From the NCBI RefSeq assembly GCF_000209165.1, contig NC_009048.1, positions 620,001-684,000 on the forward strand: DNA of 64,000 nucleotides, given 5' to 3'. This document shows positions 1 to 11,099 of the stretch, one piece after another (the stretch's first letter is position 1; the number at the start of each line of letters is the position of its first letter). This stretch comes from Scheffersomyces stipitis CBS 6054 (lineage: Eukaryota; Ascomycota; Pichiomycetes; Serinales; Debaryomycetaceae). The translations under genes and the position numbers were made by a program. The notes beneath the pieces are model-generated. The model was not told where the DNA came from. It saw only the letters and a list, made by a program, of their open reading frames with translations, and ran no database searches.

Positions 1-1645
1 GTTACAAACAACTTCGCCTAATCTGTCGCGAATGTTTCCTCTGGAAGTTGAAAATTGAAAGCACTGAGAGCGAATAATCAAACTATGTCGGAAAGGAAGG
101 ATAATAGAGACTGGGGACACAAGACAAGCGCTGGTTCCACAGATGGCCGTATGCTTGAGGTGATGGTGGTTGATAGGGCCGGAACGTGGCAGTGTACTAG
201 TTTGCGTTTAGCAAAAAATAGTGTTGGAGCAATTGTTAGATGTCAAGTTCAGCCAATCTTGTTTTGTTAGCTACAACTCACTATCGGCTGAATGTCGTGG
301 ACCGAGGGTGGATGTCGCGTGTCGCAGGCGCAAAGTAAGGGAAACAATGCTACGATATGTGGGGAATCTTTTTGTTAGCTGGAAAAGGATGCGAATCTGC
401 CTCAGCCAATTTTCTGGTCTCTGTGATTCTTCTAAGGTGTTGGATCTTCAGCGTAGTTACTATATCAGTAGCGTTTCTTCGTTGAAGATATAGATGCTCG
501 ACTTCGTAGAGAAGCATTGCTGCGTTTTCTCTGAGAATTATACTGGTGATAGCTGACAAGGCCATTTGGCTAGACCTTCTCGTTACCCATCTGAAACTTA
601 TCTGGCACCTGTTTTGATTGCATACAATCCTGTCAGCTGCTACCGTAACGTCGCCTCAAGCTAGCTTGGCTATACGTTTCAGAAGGTAAGCTTTTCGAGG
701 CAGGTGAATTGACCTGTGGATCATACAGTATCAACTGAGAATCGCACTAAGTCAGTGCCTATGTCTCGTTGTCCCATACAATTTCCATACCTTATTGCAA
801 CGGCAGCTGCCCTTATGAAATGCAACCACTCTTTTGCACGACATAATGGTTCGATAATGGTGCCGTAATAGTAAGGGCCGTGGGGGCTGGTGTGAAGACT
901 GCAAACTGCCAAATCGTCGTACCTTCATCACTTTTGGACTCTCTCCCACGCAGCTTTATAGTGTCTTACGCAATTGGCCCAAACTCGGTACCTGAACTGC
1001 TGACCCGCTAACGTCATAATCAGAAATTTTTGACGAGACGATGACGTAGGTGTCACTGCACTTGAATCGATCTAGACGGGTGCCACAAAGTGCCAACTGC
1101 AATTGTCCGGTAATATTTCCGTCTGCTACCACAACCACACAATCGATGGCATTATGCACCATCTTGTTGAAACAGATGGACCTTGCATGCTGCACTGCTT
1201 CTCCTCAAAAATTATGATTGTATGCAGGAGACAGAAGCTTACCTGTGTTGGATAGCGTCTTGTGAAACATTTGCTATACTCTAATTGCCAATTCTTGGGA
1301 ATCAGAGTTGTCTCAAGCAAAGGGTCACGAAACGTTCTCCGTTTAACTTCCTGGTAGTTGTCTTCGCTCTAAACTTTAAACCCTTAGATTGCATCGTACT
1401 GCAGATGATGCATGTACCCCTTGATTTCTCGTGGGAAATATTTCTGCTCCACCAAGCATGCGCATTCGTAGAGCGCCAATCTTCATTTCCCTTGTTCTGA
1501 TCTACGCTAGTGGTAGTTACTAATATTTCTATTTCCTAGATAAACCCGACACCACTATTAAAATGTGAAATAACGAAAGAGATTAATAAATATGTACAAT
1601 AAAAGAATCGTAAGCGAATCGTAACCCAATGACCATGTCCTATAA
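1..1645. other. Gene-free stretch at the left edge
   Basis: No open frame here exceeds about 90 codons, most candidate frames lack an ATG, and several overlap on opposite strands. None reads like a protein family I recognise. I found no tRNA-like A/B boxes and no repeat. The right end is the 3' flank of the Wor3-like gene, which is transcribed leftward. Confidence 0.6.
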
Positions 1646-3271
1646 TTAGGCACCCTGGAACTCGTAGACCGTGCCCTTAGAGGGGTCATATTGCTTTAGC
1701 TGTGTGCTCATAACTTGCTGCGGTTGGTTCTGTTGCTGATGGGCTTGTGTGAATACCTGGTTAAAGGCCTGTTGCTGGATTATAGCTTGGTTATACTGCG
1801 CTTGCGCAAACTGTTGAGCATTGAAGTTTTGATTCATAGGAAGCTGCGGATACTGGGCTTCTGCAGCCCCGGAAAGAATTGCCATTGCTGCGTGCTGATC
1901 ATTGGGCATTATAGCAAGTTGTTGAGAAATAGCATTCCCATTGTGTGAAATATTATTCATCATAGAATTTGTAGAATCATGGTTGTTGCCATTAGTATTG
2001 AGACTGTCGATACTAGTGTTGGGCGACGACTTGGACATTCTCTTTTTCCTGTTCCGACAGTTGACACACACCTTGTGCTTACCAACATCGGCAGGAGGTA
2101 GGGCTTTAGCACAGCGATTGCAATTGCCCATTTTCTCTAGATTTGTACGCCTTATTTTGTCATTTTCTCTACATCGCTGACATACTTTGTAGTTCCCGGC
2201 TTTGGCATCTTTTTTGGCCGGCTGCTTGATGTCATCTCCTACTATGATGGAGGCATCTAGTGGTCCAGAGCAATGTACACATTTACCCTGAGCTGCCCGA
2301 CTGGCTTTCCTCGTACGGAGGTTCAGCCTACACATGGAACACAAGACATACATCTGTTCATCTGTAGGGATTTCTGACCCACACCGACGACAAATTCCTT
2401 CCTTGTCTTTTGTCTTTTTCTGCCACTTTCTAGACCGTTTTCTTTGTAGGTCTCTACAGTGCTGACAGAGTTTAAAAATTTTCGGCTGAACCAATAGCTT
2501 TGTAGAGTCTGCAGACTGAGGCAATATGATTGGTTGATCAAACTCTTTCTTACATCTGGAACAGGAAGCCCGAAGAATTTGGTCACCCTCTGCATTGTGT
2601 AGCTCGCTCGAAATAGAGGTCACCAAAGACTCGCTCTTGTCTCTGATTGGCGGATCACTGGTGCCATTCACTATCTGCTGTTGCATGTGCAAGGGAGGAA
2701 TAGGAGAGACGAGCTTTTTATCAGAGTACGACGAATTCGAGTTGCTATCTCCTGAACTGCCCATATCATCCAAACGAACATCTAGATGATACTGATGTTG
2801 ATGTGTGTTGTTATGAGGTTGTTGTTGGATCTGCTGTTGTATTATAGTTGGTCCATACAGCAGCTGAAGTGGAAGCTCCGTGTGCAACTGGCTGCTGGTG
2901 GACGGTACCTGCTGAAGGTGGTAGGTATTGTGAAGGTCCATGTTCTGAATCTGTTGATGTTGGTGTAGTTTGGGATCGTCCTGGAGCATAGTCCTGCCGG
3001 TTACGATGGAATTAGAGTTGGACAAGTCAAAATCCAGTGAAGCAAGCTTATGGTTTGGGTCATGCTGATGTTGCTGTAGTGAACGAGGTTGGCTATTTGA
3101 CGGAGATACGATTGAATTTGGTGTATATTGTTGAAGGTGTTGTTGCTGAAGGTTTTGGTGCTGAGTTTGGGCCTGGAGATGGTGCTGGATAGATAGGTTC
3201 AACTGAGGATTCAAATCCGGGTTCGACCCCGAATCCAACAGCGTTTCCATGCCGAGAAAATGATGTTCCAT
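1646..3271 (-). CDS. Wor3-like multi-CxxC regulator with Q/N-rich flanks
   Basis: A 541-residue protein starting at an ATG (cat at 3269-3271). Residues 1-230 and about 430-541 are rich in Gln, Asn and His, like prion-like segments. The middle (Cys237 to Cys405) holds four tandem modules, each with a CxxC, a loop, a second CxxC and a run of Arg/Lys (for example KLCQHCRDLQRKRSRK and VCVNCRNRKKRMSK). This looks like repeated zinc-binding units with basic DNA-contact segments. It is not a Zn2Cys6, C2H2 or GATA pattern. From memory the best match is the Wor3 family of Candida albicans, a lineage-restricted DNA-binding protein in the white-opaque circuit. The assignment to Wor3 is inference; the Cys modules are seen directly. 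A long upstream region (3272 to about 4980) fits a heavily regulated transcription factor gene. Confidence 0.6.
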   Translation of the reverse strand: MEHHFLGMETLLDSGSNPDLNPQLNLSIQHHLQAQTQHQNLQQQHLQQYTPNSIVSPSNSQPRSLQQHQHDPNHKLASLDFDLSNSNSIVTGRTMLQDDPKLHQHQQIQNMDLHNTYHLQQVPSTSSQLHTELPLQLLYGPTIIQQQIQQQPHNNTHQHQYHLDVRLDDMGSSGDSNSNSSYSDKKLVSPIPPLHMQQQIVNGTSDPPIRDKSESLVTSISSELHNAEGDQILRASCSRCKKEFDQPIILPQSADSTKLLVQPKIFKLCQHCRDLQRKRSRKWQKKTKDKEGICRRCGSEIPTDEQMYVLCSMCRLNLRTRKASRAAQGKCVHCSGPLDASIIVGDDIKQPAKKDAKAGNYKVCQRCRENDKIRRTNLEKMGNCNRCAKALPPADVGKHKVCVNCRNRKKRMSKSSPNTSIDSLNTNGNNHDSTNSMMNNISHNGNAISQQLAIMPNDQHAAMAILSGAAEAQYPQLPMNQNFNAQQFAQAQYNQAIIQQQAFNQVFTQAHQQQNQPQQVMSTQLKQYDPSKGTVYEFQGA

Positions 3272-4983
3272 TTTTAATAGTACAAGTTGTATAGGTTTTA
3301 TTAAGACTGTGTTCCTCTTAGGAAAGTATAGCTGGTTTCAATCTTTTGAATGACTAAACCATGAACTGAATTGTGTGAATTACAATGAACTGTAAGTGTG
3401 GGTTTTCCGCCAATTGGCACTAGGCCAGATACCAAAGGATAGATGGAGACGCTCACACGTTCTGCGAATGGTGGGGCTTGTGTTATCAAACGGCTGGTGG
3501 TGGTCGAAGTTACCCTTCTAGAGAAAGAAACTGTACAGCTGGAAAATAACTCTTTCGCTTTGCAGGTCAATAAGATTAATGATTTTTTTTGATGCGAATG
3601 TCCCAACTAGAGCATAACTGTCACTGTAGACCTGACAATTACTCTCCAGAAAAATTGTCGAGATTCCCAGGTGAATTGGTTCGTCCGAATCTATTGAGAG
3701 TCGAGTTGGTCTTGTACTAAAATCTGTTCTCAAGAAGTGCTTGATGTTATAATAGTCTAGGATTTACTTCTGGCGCAAGTTTACTGGTGTTCCGGCAAAT
3801 GAGGAAGTGGTAATGTGGCTGTGGTGAGTATATCAATTCACACTATAATGGATGTGCAACCTATAGTGATGTAGATGAGACTCAGCAAAGTAGTAGCAAA
3901 GTAGTAGCAAAGTAATTCTATGAAGTTTGCTCGACTATTTATAGAGACATAGACTGGGTTATTTCGAAGTAGGTGCAGATGCTCTGGTTATTTATATTTT
4001 TTTACTAAACCTAAGTTGCTGCACAGTGCGATTTGAGTGCTGGGTGCAATCTCTCAGTGTAAGAATTGCCAATACTCGTATAGTTCTCGCCAGTGGGACA
4101 ACTGTATAGTTTAAGTTGTTGTGTTTTTCTTGGGCATTCTATTGTTGACTGTGTCCGCCCGGATGCAATAAAATCGATGTTTTTTATTATCATTCGGAGT
4201 AGTTTCTTTTCAGACCAAAAGTGAAAGCAAAGTCTTCCAAAATAATCTACGCAAACTACATATGTTGTCCAAAGTGTAACCTTATTTCACTACGTAATCC
4301 TACTTGCAGACTGGAACCCTCGTGATTAGTCAAGACTTGGCGACACATTTATTGTGTAGGATTCTTTGTGCCAATTTTGCAAATCGAAACATTATGCTGG
4401 AAATAGATAGAAATAAATTTTCCCCAACCGATGCATTCCAGGAGCAAAAAATATTAGTGCCTAAAAAATACAATTAAACCGATCGTCGAGCTTGAGAATA
4501 TTGAAAATAGGCAACAGACTGATAACCCAGTGAGTCGTGGCAAAGTTCCCGGTTCAGTAGAAGCTATCTGTCTGAGTTTAAACGAATGAAGATCTTGTCA
4601 TTGAGATTGTGTTAGTTGAACAGTTCATAGTAGTAATTTTTGACACCTAAAGTTAGCGAATTATTGTACGGACTATCGCCGTTTGCGATTTCCTGTTCCA
4701 AGCAAATAGGTTAATGAACTTTCTAGCGTCTACAAAATCTTTAAAATTGGTGGACTTTAAAATCCTCAGCAGTTTAACTGTAAATCCTTAAGCCTCGGGT
4801 AGAATAGACTACGTGGTATGAATCATTACTTCTGCAGCGCTTGGTGTGGCATAAGCTTATTTATTTTTCTGAGTTCGTAATGTTCCTCATCATCTGAATG
4901 GGATCTTCCTTTGTACACTGCAGTTTGTCCTCCTCGTCCCCCGCCTTCAACTAAGAAAAAGCAAGCATCAGCCATTTCTAAAG
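3272..4983. other. Long upstream region of the Wor3-like gene
   Basis: About 1.7 kb with no credible ORF; the few frames of 60-100 codons have no family resemblance. It lies upstream of the leftward Wor3-like gene and probably contains its promoter. It includes a short tandem repeat at about 3892-3915 (three copies of AGCAAAGTA, spaced 11 bp). Confidence 0.5.
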
Positions 4984-5556
4984 CTAAAATCGACCACTTC
5001 CTCTTGTAGTTCTGCGCAACGCGGAAATCAAGCTAATTTCTCCTACTTTCGCAATCATTGGCATTCCACCATCGTATGTGCAATAGACATCTACTAAGTA
5101 GTTATAATTAAGAGAAAACGGGGAATCTTCGACTACTTGCTTATTAGCATAGACCATGCGTCCTCTCTGGCTAGTAGAAGGTGTATTTTCCTGATCTTGC
5201 GAAAATAATTGAGATCTCGCTTGCAATTGAAGATCGATCACAATGTCGGCAAGATATAACGGTTGCTCCCTTTTTGCATACCTGCAATGCAGCCTTTGTC
5301 ATCGACATCTGAGATTTATCTTGCATTGCAAAGCTAGCCAACGCGGATCCAACGGGGAGTTTTCAAATGAGGTCCAAGTTCCTTGGTAAAAATATTGATC
5401 GACTCTACGTTGGTATCATCCGATGGAATGAAATAATCGTTTCAGAATGAAGGAATGCCTTACTTGGTGAATGTATAGTGTCTTGGAGGCATTAGCTGTT
5501 TCATAATTGACCTGTTCATTGCTGCTATATACATGAATTCTATACAAGATACCCAT
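4984..5556 (-). pseudogene. Interrupted protein-like frame directly downstream of DMO2
   Basis: On the minus strand an ATG (5554-5556) lies 3 nt after the DMO2 stop and in the same frame. The frame runs 190 codons to a stop at 4984, but is broken by TGA at codon 47 (5416-5418) and TGA at codon 86 (5299-5301). The last 100 or so codons are cleanly open and protein-like (segments such as YLADIVIDLQLQ, LNYNYLVDVYC and AKVGEISLISALRR). Between the stops other frames are also locally open. I see no TACTAAC branch point or good donor (GTATGT) that would splice out the TGAs. It may be a decaying pseudogene or a gene with weak-signal introns. I do not recognise the family. Confidence 0.4.
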
Positions 5557-5559
5557 TGT

Positions 5560-5856
5560 TCATTCGAATTTCTTCTTCCACACCAACTGGCCTACTTCTC
5601 CAGCTCTGTAGGCACCTAAACCAAACAACACTATACCAAATCCTTTAACGGTTTTCTGCCACCAGATGGGATTCTTTGCAAAGTCGATTTTGCCAGTTTT
5701 TGGGTCTTTGAAAAGGGTATTGGAGTTCAAATAGACACCCCCTGCTAGAGCCACGACCGATTGCACTGCAGTACAAGGAATACAGCCCTCGCCGATCTCA
5801 TCCTCAGTCAAGGGCCGCGATGGAGGTGGATTGAACACATTGAGAATATTCGACAT
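5560..5856 (-). CDS. DMO2: DMAC1-domain small mitochondrial membrane protein (Dmo2-like)
   Basis: 98 residues from an ATG at 5854-5856. It has a CIPCTAVQS motif near residue 27 followed by a hydrophobic stretch (VVALAGGVYLNSN), and a second hydrophobic segment (GFGIVLFGLGAYRAGEV) before a basic C-terminus (WKKKFE). This is the layout of the DMAC1/DUF4536 family: small two-helix inner-membrane proteins linked to respiratory-complex assembly, with S. cerevisiae Dmo2 (YDL157C) the likely relative. It is divergently placed from MGR3 over 267 bp, so the two mitochondrial genes may share a promoter region. The family call rests on the CxxC motif and hydrophobic pattern. Confidence 0.7.
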   Translation of the reverse strand: MSNILNVFNPPPSRPLTEDEIGEGCIPCTAVQSVVALAGGVYLNSNTLFKDPKTGKIDFAKNPIWWQKTVKGFGIVLFGLGAYRAGEVGQLVWKKKFE

Positions 5857-6123
5857 TCTGGAATTGGTGTATTTTTTCGTAAATAAATAAGCTTCTGATT
5901 ACTGTATATTTTTCCACCACTGGTCACCTTTATGCTGGCTTCGTGTCTGTGTTCACCAATTCCGTTGTTATGTTGTTAGCAATATATAATTATCAAATTG
6001 GTTTTGCCATCTCTGAATCCGAAAGCTGGAGTAATGAGATTGAAAAAAAAAATGCGATTAGGATGTTCTCTGCAGGTTTAACCATATACCTGAAAAGTTC
6101 CAGCTTGTATCTGTGAGCCAATA

Positions 6124-7827
6124 ATGACTCTTCAACGTCAGCAGAGGATTTACCTTCACCAGAAACTATTTCGGCGTAACATTCTTACTAATAAGAAAAT
6201 GGCTAGTGTGGTTATAAACGCCACCAAGATTCGGCCTCTTTTCTTGGTTTTAGAGCGCCAAAAATGGACTTCTATCTCTTCCTTCAGATCAATTCTGGTC
6301 TGTACAAGAAATTCAAGAAATTCAAGATACAATTCTACGTCCAATTCTAACTATTCAAGAAGACACTATTCGAATGGTCAGTATAGCTACCAATACAATC
6401 AGCCGTACAATGCAGGTACTACCATCTGGAGAAAGTTGCTTTACGTAGGAGTTGGCTTTGTAGCTCTTACTGGCTATGGCTACTATATGTTCTGGCCCAA
6501 GCATACATTTCCAAAGTCGGTTGCTGCTATCCTTAGGAAAGGGCTTTGGGCGGAAAGTGAAAAGGGCGAAAATGACTACCAATTAGCTCTAAAGTACTAT
6601 TTAGAAGCTCTTGAGCATTGTAATGAAATTGGCATGGATACTCTTTCTGATGAATACACGGGAATCCAATTGAAAGTAGGAGAAATGTTTGAACGTCTCA
6701 ACATGCCCCAGGACGCAGCATTTGTATATAACGAGATTGCCACGTTATATTTGATGGTTTTGACAGCAACACCAGAGTCAGAACAAGGTAGAAGAATCAA
6801 CGACAGAGAGCATAGACGTCATCTCATCCAGAAAGATTTGAGAATCGCAACCAAGTTGGTAGAGTTGAACCGAGACAATCCACAATTGTGTCGAGCAATC
6901 TTGATTACCCACTTGATTATTGCTCAGGACGAAGTTAGAAAACAGTCTCCATCGTCTGCTAGCCAATTGGCTAAGTTAACCCTGCCTGATGAGGTGCACA
7001 CAACAGACAACTATAAGGCTACTGTACATGACGACTCAATAGTAATTAGGAATGGAGATGTAGTCACTAGTTTCAAAAAGAGTCCTGAACTATGGGAGCC
7101 TTTTGCAGAGGAGTACTTCAATGCCATGGACTTGTTGGGTGCTTTCTGTATTTCACTTGGAGACTTATCCATGGCTTCTAAAGTGAAGATATCCATGACT
7201 GAGTCCATGTTATTGGCAGATGTTGAACCACACAAGATTCTTCTTTCCCAGTGTAATCTAGGATCCTTGCTTTACTTGCAGGCTGAAGAGTTTCAAGCGC
7301 AAGAAATTGCATGGAGAAGAAAATTCTCCCAACAATCGGGTATTGAATACGAGAAGATCAAGAGTGAAGAGTTGTTAAATAATCTTTCCAACTCAGAACA
7401 GGTTCAGAAGGAGTTGGAAAAAGCTATCCCTGCTGCTGATAAAATAAAATATGAAGAATCCATTGCTTCAAAAGATAAATGTCTCCAATTATCAATCAAA
7501 TCCTACGAATCAGTACTTGAGTTTGCCAAAGGTTTACCTCAGGAAATCGTCAAGGGCAATACCGCAGTCGGTGAAGGAGTAGCATTAGCCACTTATGGGT
7601 TAGGTGTTGTATATCTTCATCTTTCGCAATATGATAAAGCTGAGAGATTGTTGAGAGAGTCGAGAGTTAGGTCGAAGAACTGTGGCTACGATGAATTGAT
7701 CACTCAAATTGAACGTGAATTGAATAAGTTATTCAAAGAAAAGAAGAATTTGAAGATTGCAGATCCTAAGAATCCAGCCCCTACTGATGAAGACATTGAG
7801 ATAGATATCCTCTTGAAGAAAACATAA
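6124..7827 (+). CDS. MGR3: Mgr3-like adaptor of the mitochondrial i-AAA protease
   Basis: 567 residues. The N-terminus is Arg/Lys/Ser/Thr-rich with almost no acidic residues, as in a mitochondrial presequence; a second in-frame ATG lies at 6199 (codon 26). One membrane segment (LLYVGVGFVALTGYGYYMFW, about residues 105-124) precedes a large TPR-type helical domain (for example DYQLALKYYLEALEHC and AVGEGVALATYGLGVVYLHL). In S. cerevisiae Mgr3 works with Mgr1 to deliver substrates to Yme1 at the inner membrane. The family's usual length is about 500 residues, so the N-terminus here may be slightly long if translation starts at 6199. A short upstream ORF (6034-6081) precedes it. Confidence 0.8.
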   Translation: MTLQRQQRIYLHQKLFRRNILTNKKMASVVINATKIRPLFLVLERQKWTSISSFRSILVCTRNSRNSRYNSTSNSNYSRRHYSNGQYSYQYNQPYNAGTTIWRKLLYVGVGFVALTGYGYYMFWPKHTFPKSVAAILRKGLWAESEKGENDYQLALKYYLEALEHCNEIGMDTLSDEYTGIQLKVGEMFERLNMPQDAAFVYNEIATLYLMVLTATPESEQGRRINDREHRRHLIQKDLRIATKLVELNRDNPQLCRAILITHLIIAQDEVRKQSPSSASQLAKLTLPDEVHTTDNYKATVHDDSIVIRNGDVVTSFKKSPELWEPFAEEYFNAMDLLGAFCISLGDLSMASKVKISMTESMLLADVEPHKILLSQCNLGSLLYLQAEEFQAQEIAWRRKFSQQSGIEYEKIKSEELLNNLSNSEQVQKELEKAIPAADKIKYEESIASKDKCLQLSIKSYESVLEFAKGLPQEIVKGNTAVGEGVALATYGLGVVYLHLSQYDKAERLLRESRVRSKNCGYDELITQIERELNKLFKEKKNLKIADPKNPAPTDEDIEIDILLKKT

Positions 7828-7979
7828 TCTAAATAGCTTGTGGATAATGTGTCATTGGGACATTAATATTTATGGGAAACAGAATAAAACATGCATTGCG
7901 TATGATTATGTATATGAACAATAAAATAGCAGTCAATCAAACGAAAAGGCATTATAACTTCATTCATTTCTTCATACAT

Positions 7980-9833
7980 TTACTGTCTGCGGAGAAGCCC
8001 TGCCTCTTCGTCAATACTCTTTTCCTCTTTGGCACCGAAGAATACCTTATGAAGTCGGCTTCCAATTGTATTTTCCATCTCATTCAACTTGTACTTAAAG
8101 ATTTCATCAAAGGTTGGTGGTTCAATTTCCTGCGGAATATTGCTGGAAATGCTTGGAATTATGGCATCGACTGAATGGACTGACGCATCAGACTTTATTG
8201 GTTTTAATGGTGGTACTGGCGAAAGGGTAGCAGCTCCTGTGATTATGCCATCGTAATCAGGCCTCATGCTTGAAGGATTTCTAGCCAATGAAGCCGCTGT
8301 CTGATGCAAACTATCCTGGTAGTTTTCTGAAGAGATGACACTTGCTCTCCTGGCATTACTGTTAGACTCGGTCGCACCATACCCAGTGGAAGGAGTTGAG
8401 TGATATGAAAATATTGACGAATTATCATCGAATACGGAGCCCATATCCTCCAATGCTAAACCCTTGGTCTCTGGAAATAAAAATCCAACAGCAAAAAACG
8501 ATAATACACACGAAGTTGCCGGGATCAAGTAAGTTCTCCAGGTAATTGTATCCAACAAAATAGGTGTCATCTCTCCAACAATAAAGTTAAAGAGCCAGTT
8601 GGTTGCAGTAGACATGGCAGCACCTTTTGATCTAACTGAGTTAGGGAACACTTCGCTCATGAGCCAAGGAATTGGACCCCAACTGTATCCAAAAGCAGCA
8701 TTGAATACGATTACACTGCCAACCACAACCCCGGGTGTGTATGTGTTGTTTAAGAATAACGAACAAGCAATGGTTAAGAGCGGAACACCCATGAGCACAG
8801 ATCCAGATAAAAGCAAAGGTTTTCTGCCCCAAGAATCAACTAAGTACCATGGAGGAATGGTACTAAAGATGTAGATAATGGAGTTGATACCAGTCATCAA
8901 GATAGCTTGTCTACCAACCCAGCCAGCAGATTCGAAGATCATAGGAGCATAGTAAGATACCATGTTTATACCATTCATCTGGGCAAACATTTGCGAAAAG
9001 CATGCCACAGAAAGTCTCTTGGTATATTTGGTGAACAAATACTGGTACGATCTCTCTCCGCCTTCAACTCTGGCTATCAAGACACTTTCCTTTATGTTTC
9101 TGTACTCAGCAATAGCATCATCGTCTTCCACATCACCATCTGCATACAAGTCAGAAATGACAATCATGCCTTCGATATCATGGTTGTGATCCAAGAGCCA
9201 TCTAGGGGTTTCTACAATAAGGAATGAACCAATAAATAACATGGAGCCAATAACAACCTGAACATACAATGGGCTCCTCCAGCTGAAATCATTGTCTAAA
9301 AATGAAAACCCGTAGTCTACCCAAATACTACTAGCATATCCAATGATATTTCCGGTGAACTCCAAACAGGCATAGAAACCTCTATCGTCTGGGGGGCTGA
9401 TTTCAGACTGGTAGCATGGGATGATGGTTGTCAAAAAGCCAATGGCAATACCGGCAATCAATCTTCCTAGTGAGAGATTGACAATATTGACCGAAGTAGC
9501 TTGTACAAGACCGCCTACTACAAAAATGAAAGACCCGTATCTAATGGTTCTTCTTCTGCCAACGATGTCACCTACTCTTCCAGCTATGAAGGAGGAAAAA
9601 AGTGCGCCGATCTCTAAGATAGCAATCATAGTACCCACTTCAACAGGAGTCGGGTTGTGGTAGTAGTCTTTGAAGTATTCGTTAGTCAATAACGAAGACA
9701 TAAGACCTTGTTCAAATCCGAAAATGAAGACTCCTAGAGACACGAAAATAGACGTGAATACAAGAAGAGGCTTGCCCACAAAGTAGCTCTCCCTGATTTG
9801 GATGTTATGATGGGCATTGCGGTGAACTTCCAT
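7980..9833 (-). CDS. MFS sugar-porter family transporter
   Basis: 617 residues from an ATG at 9831-9833. It has the 12-helix sugar porter pattern: FGFEQGLMSS in TM1 (family FGYDxG), GRVGDIVGRRRT in the TM2-3 loop, VETPRWLL before the central loop, QMNGINMVSYYAP in TM7, DSWGRKPLL, and FPETKG after TM12. A hydrophilic tail of about 140 residues, rich in Ser and Asn, follows; long tails occur in some sensor or regulated transporters, although here it lacks an obvious sensor repeat. The substrate cannot be told from sequence. It is convergent with MGR3 (152 bp apart). A Cbf1-type CACGTG lies about 300 bp upstream. Confidence 0.85.
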   Translation of the reverse strand: MEVHRNAHHNIQIRESYFVGKPLLVFTSIFVSLGVFIFGFEQGLMSSLLTNEYFKDYYHNPTPVEVGTMIAILEIGALFSSFIAGRVGDIVGRRRTIRYGSFIFVVGGLVQATSVNIVNLSLGRLIAGIAIGFLTTIIPCYQSEISPPDDRGFYACLEFTGNIIGYASSIWVDYGFSFLDNDFSWRSPLYVQVVIGSMLFIGSFLIVETPRWLLDHNHDIEGMIVISDLYADGDVEDDDAIAEYRNIKESVLIARVEGGERSYQYLFTKYTKRLSVACFSQMFAQMNGINMVSYYAPMIFESAGWVGRQAILMTGINSIIYIFSTIPPWYLVDSWGRKPLLLSGSVLMGVPLLTIACSLFLNNTYTPGVVVGSVIVFNAAFGYSWGPIPWLMSEVFPNSVRSKGAAMSTATNWLFNFIVGEMTPILLDTITWRTYLIPATSCVLSFFAVGFLFPETKGLALEDMGSVFDDNSSIFSYHSTPSTGYGATESNSNARRASVISSENYQDSLHQTAASLARNPSSMRPDYDGIITGAATLSPVPPLKPIKSDASVHSVDAIIPSISSNIPQEIEPPTFDEIFKYKLNEMENTIGSRLHKVFFGAKEEKSIDEEAGLLRRQ

Positions 9834-11099
9834 GATGAAAATATAGGTATAACGAATGTATAGAAGTTCTCTAAATCTCTAAAGAAGCTCTGGTAGAATA
9901 GAATTGAAATATTAGTACACTGATGTGTATATATGTAGTTGCTCTATGAAAGTCTAATGCTGGACATAGATAAATGAATACTGCTCTATGGTTGAACTTG
10001 TACTAAAGTGATCCCAATTGCAAACTTCTACGTCTCGAAACTACTACTAGCACTAAACCTGGCATCAGCAGAAAGTTGGCTTGATTGTTCTTATCGGCCA
10101 TACAATATTTCAGAATTGGCGTCATAGGCACGTGACCGGCCATCTATTTTTGTTGTTTATTTGTGTCTTGGGAGTAGCAGACTGAAACTGGTGCAAGTCG
10201 ACTGAAGTGGAGAAAACTGAGAAAACTGAGGAAACTTGGCTTGTCTTGTTGTGTTCGAGATGATGGCATGAGTAATAGTAGTTGAAATATGCTATGTACT
10301 ATTGTTCTACTTTGACTTATTGTGTGTAACAATTTTGAAAATCTGAAAATCTGAAAATTTACATATTCAGAGAGAATTTTGTCTAATTTATTGATTTTTT
10401 GATACGTGAGAGTAGAAATTCCAATATTTAAGATTTTCAACATTTTTATTTCTGCTCCCATCAATATAATCTATTCATTTGCATTCCATCTACTCTACAA
10501 ACCAACTTAAATAAACCCAAATATAATTACTTCTTAGCATTTAATGCCTCTTTGTATTTTCACATATCCATGAGAAGTAAGCGGCCCGCTTGCCTATTCA
10601 GTTTTGGTTCTGTGCGGCATCCTGCCTAATCGAGAGCTGCCCTATATCCCATGAGGGGGAGAACAAGAACGACGGACATCCCTCCGAAGAACTAGCCAAT
10701 GCGGTGTGAGCCCCTCGGAGTTCGTATGTCAGCTGTGTCTTCATCTAATCTCGTTTAGACGTTATTGGTGGTTCATTTTCATAAGGTCCGGTTTCATACC
10801 AGCAGAACCAGACACCTCATCGCAGCTCTTTTCAAAACTTCAAACACCCCCGACATCGTGTTCAAAATCTCTAAAACTCCGAAGAACGTTTACGGCTCCT
10901 GTCTCCTCTATAGTGCTGTTTATGTTGTGCCCCGAAACAAAATTTTTCCACGTTGCACAGAAACGTTCCCCCTCCTCTGGCATCGAAATATAGAGACTCA
11001 TCGATAAAAAATTATTATTATTGCTACGGCCACCGTTTTTCAAACATCTCTATAAATACTGTGGTGGGCCCTGAGTTTCGGTCTCGGAGTAGAATTAAT
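9834..11099. other. Divergent intergenic region
   Basis: About 1.27 kb between the transporter (leftward) and the small protein at 11100 (rightward). It contains a GGTCACGTGCC E-box (minus-strand reading; core 10129-10134) and AT-rich sequence. Candidate frames of 67-106 codons have no family resemblance. Confidence 0.5.
10129..10134. promoter_or_regulatory. CACGTG E-box, Cbf1-type flank
   Basis: CACGTG with a T immediately 5' on the minus strand (TCACGTG), the flank that favours Cbf1 over Pho4 in yeasts. It is about 295 bp upstream of the sugar-porter ATG. Binding is inferred, not shown. Confidence 0.4.

Noticed and set aside
3180..3240. GGTTCGACCCCGAATCC resembling a tRNA B box
   Set aside because: It lies inside the Wor3-like coding sequence and no tRNA fold surrounds it.
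5340..5480. Three separate +1 frameshifts in the DMO2-proximal frame, read as programmed shifts
   Set aside because: A single reading frame with two TGA codons explains the same stretch more simply, and no known shift heptamer is present.
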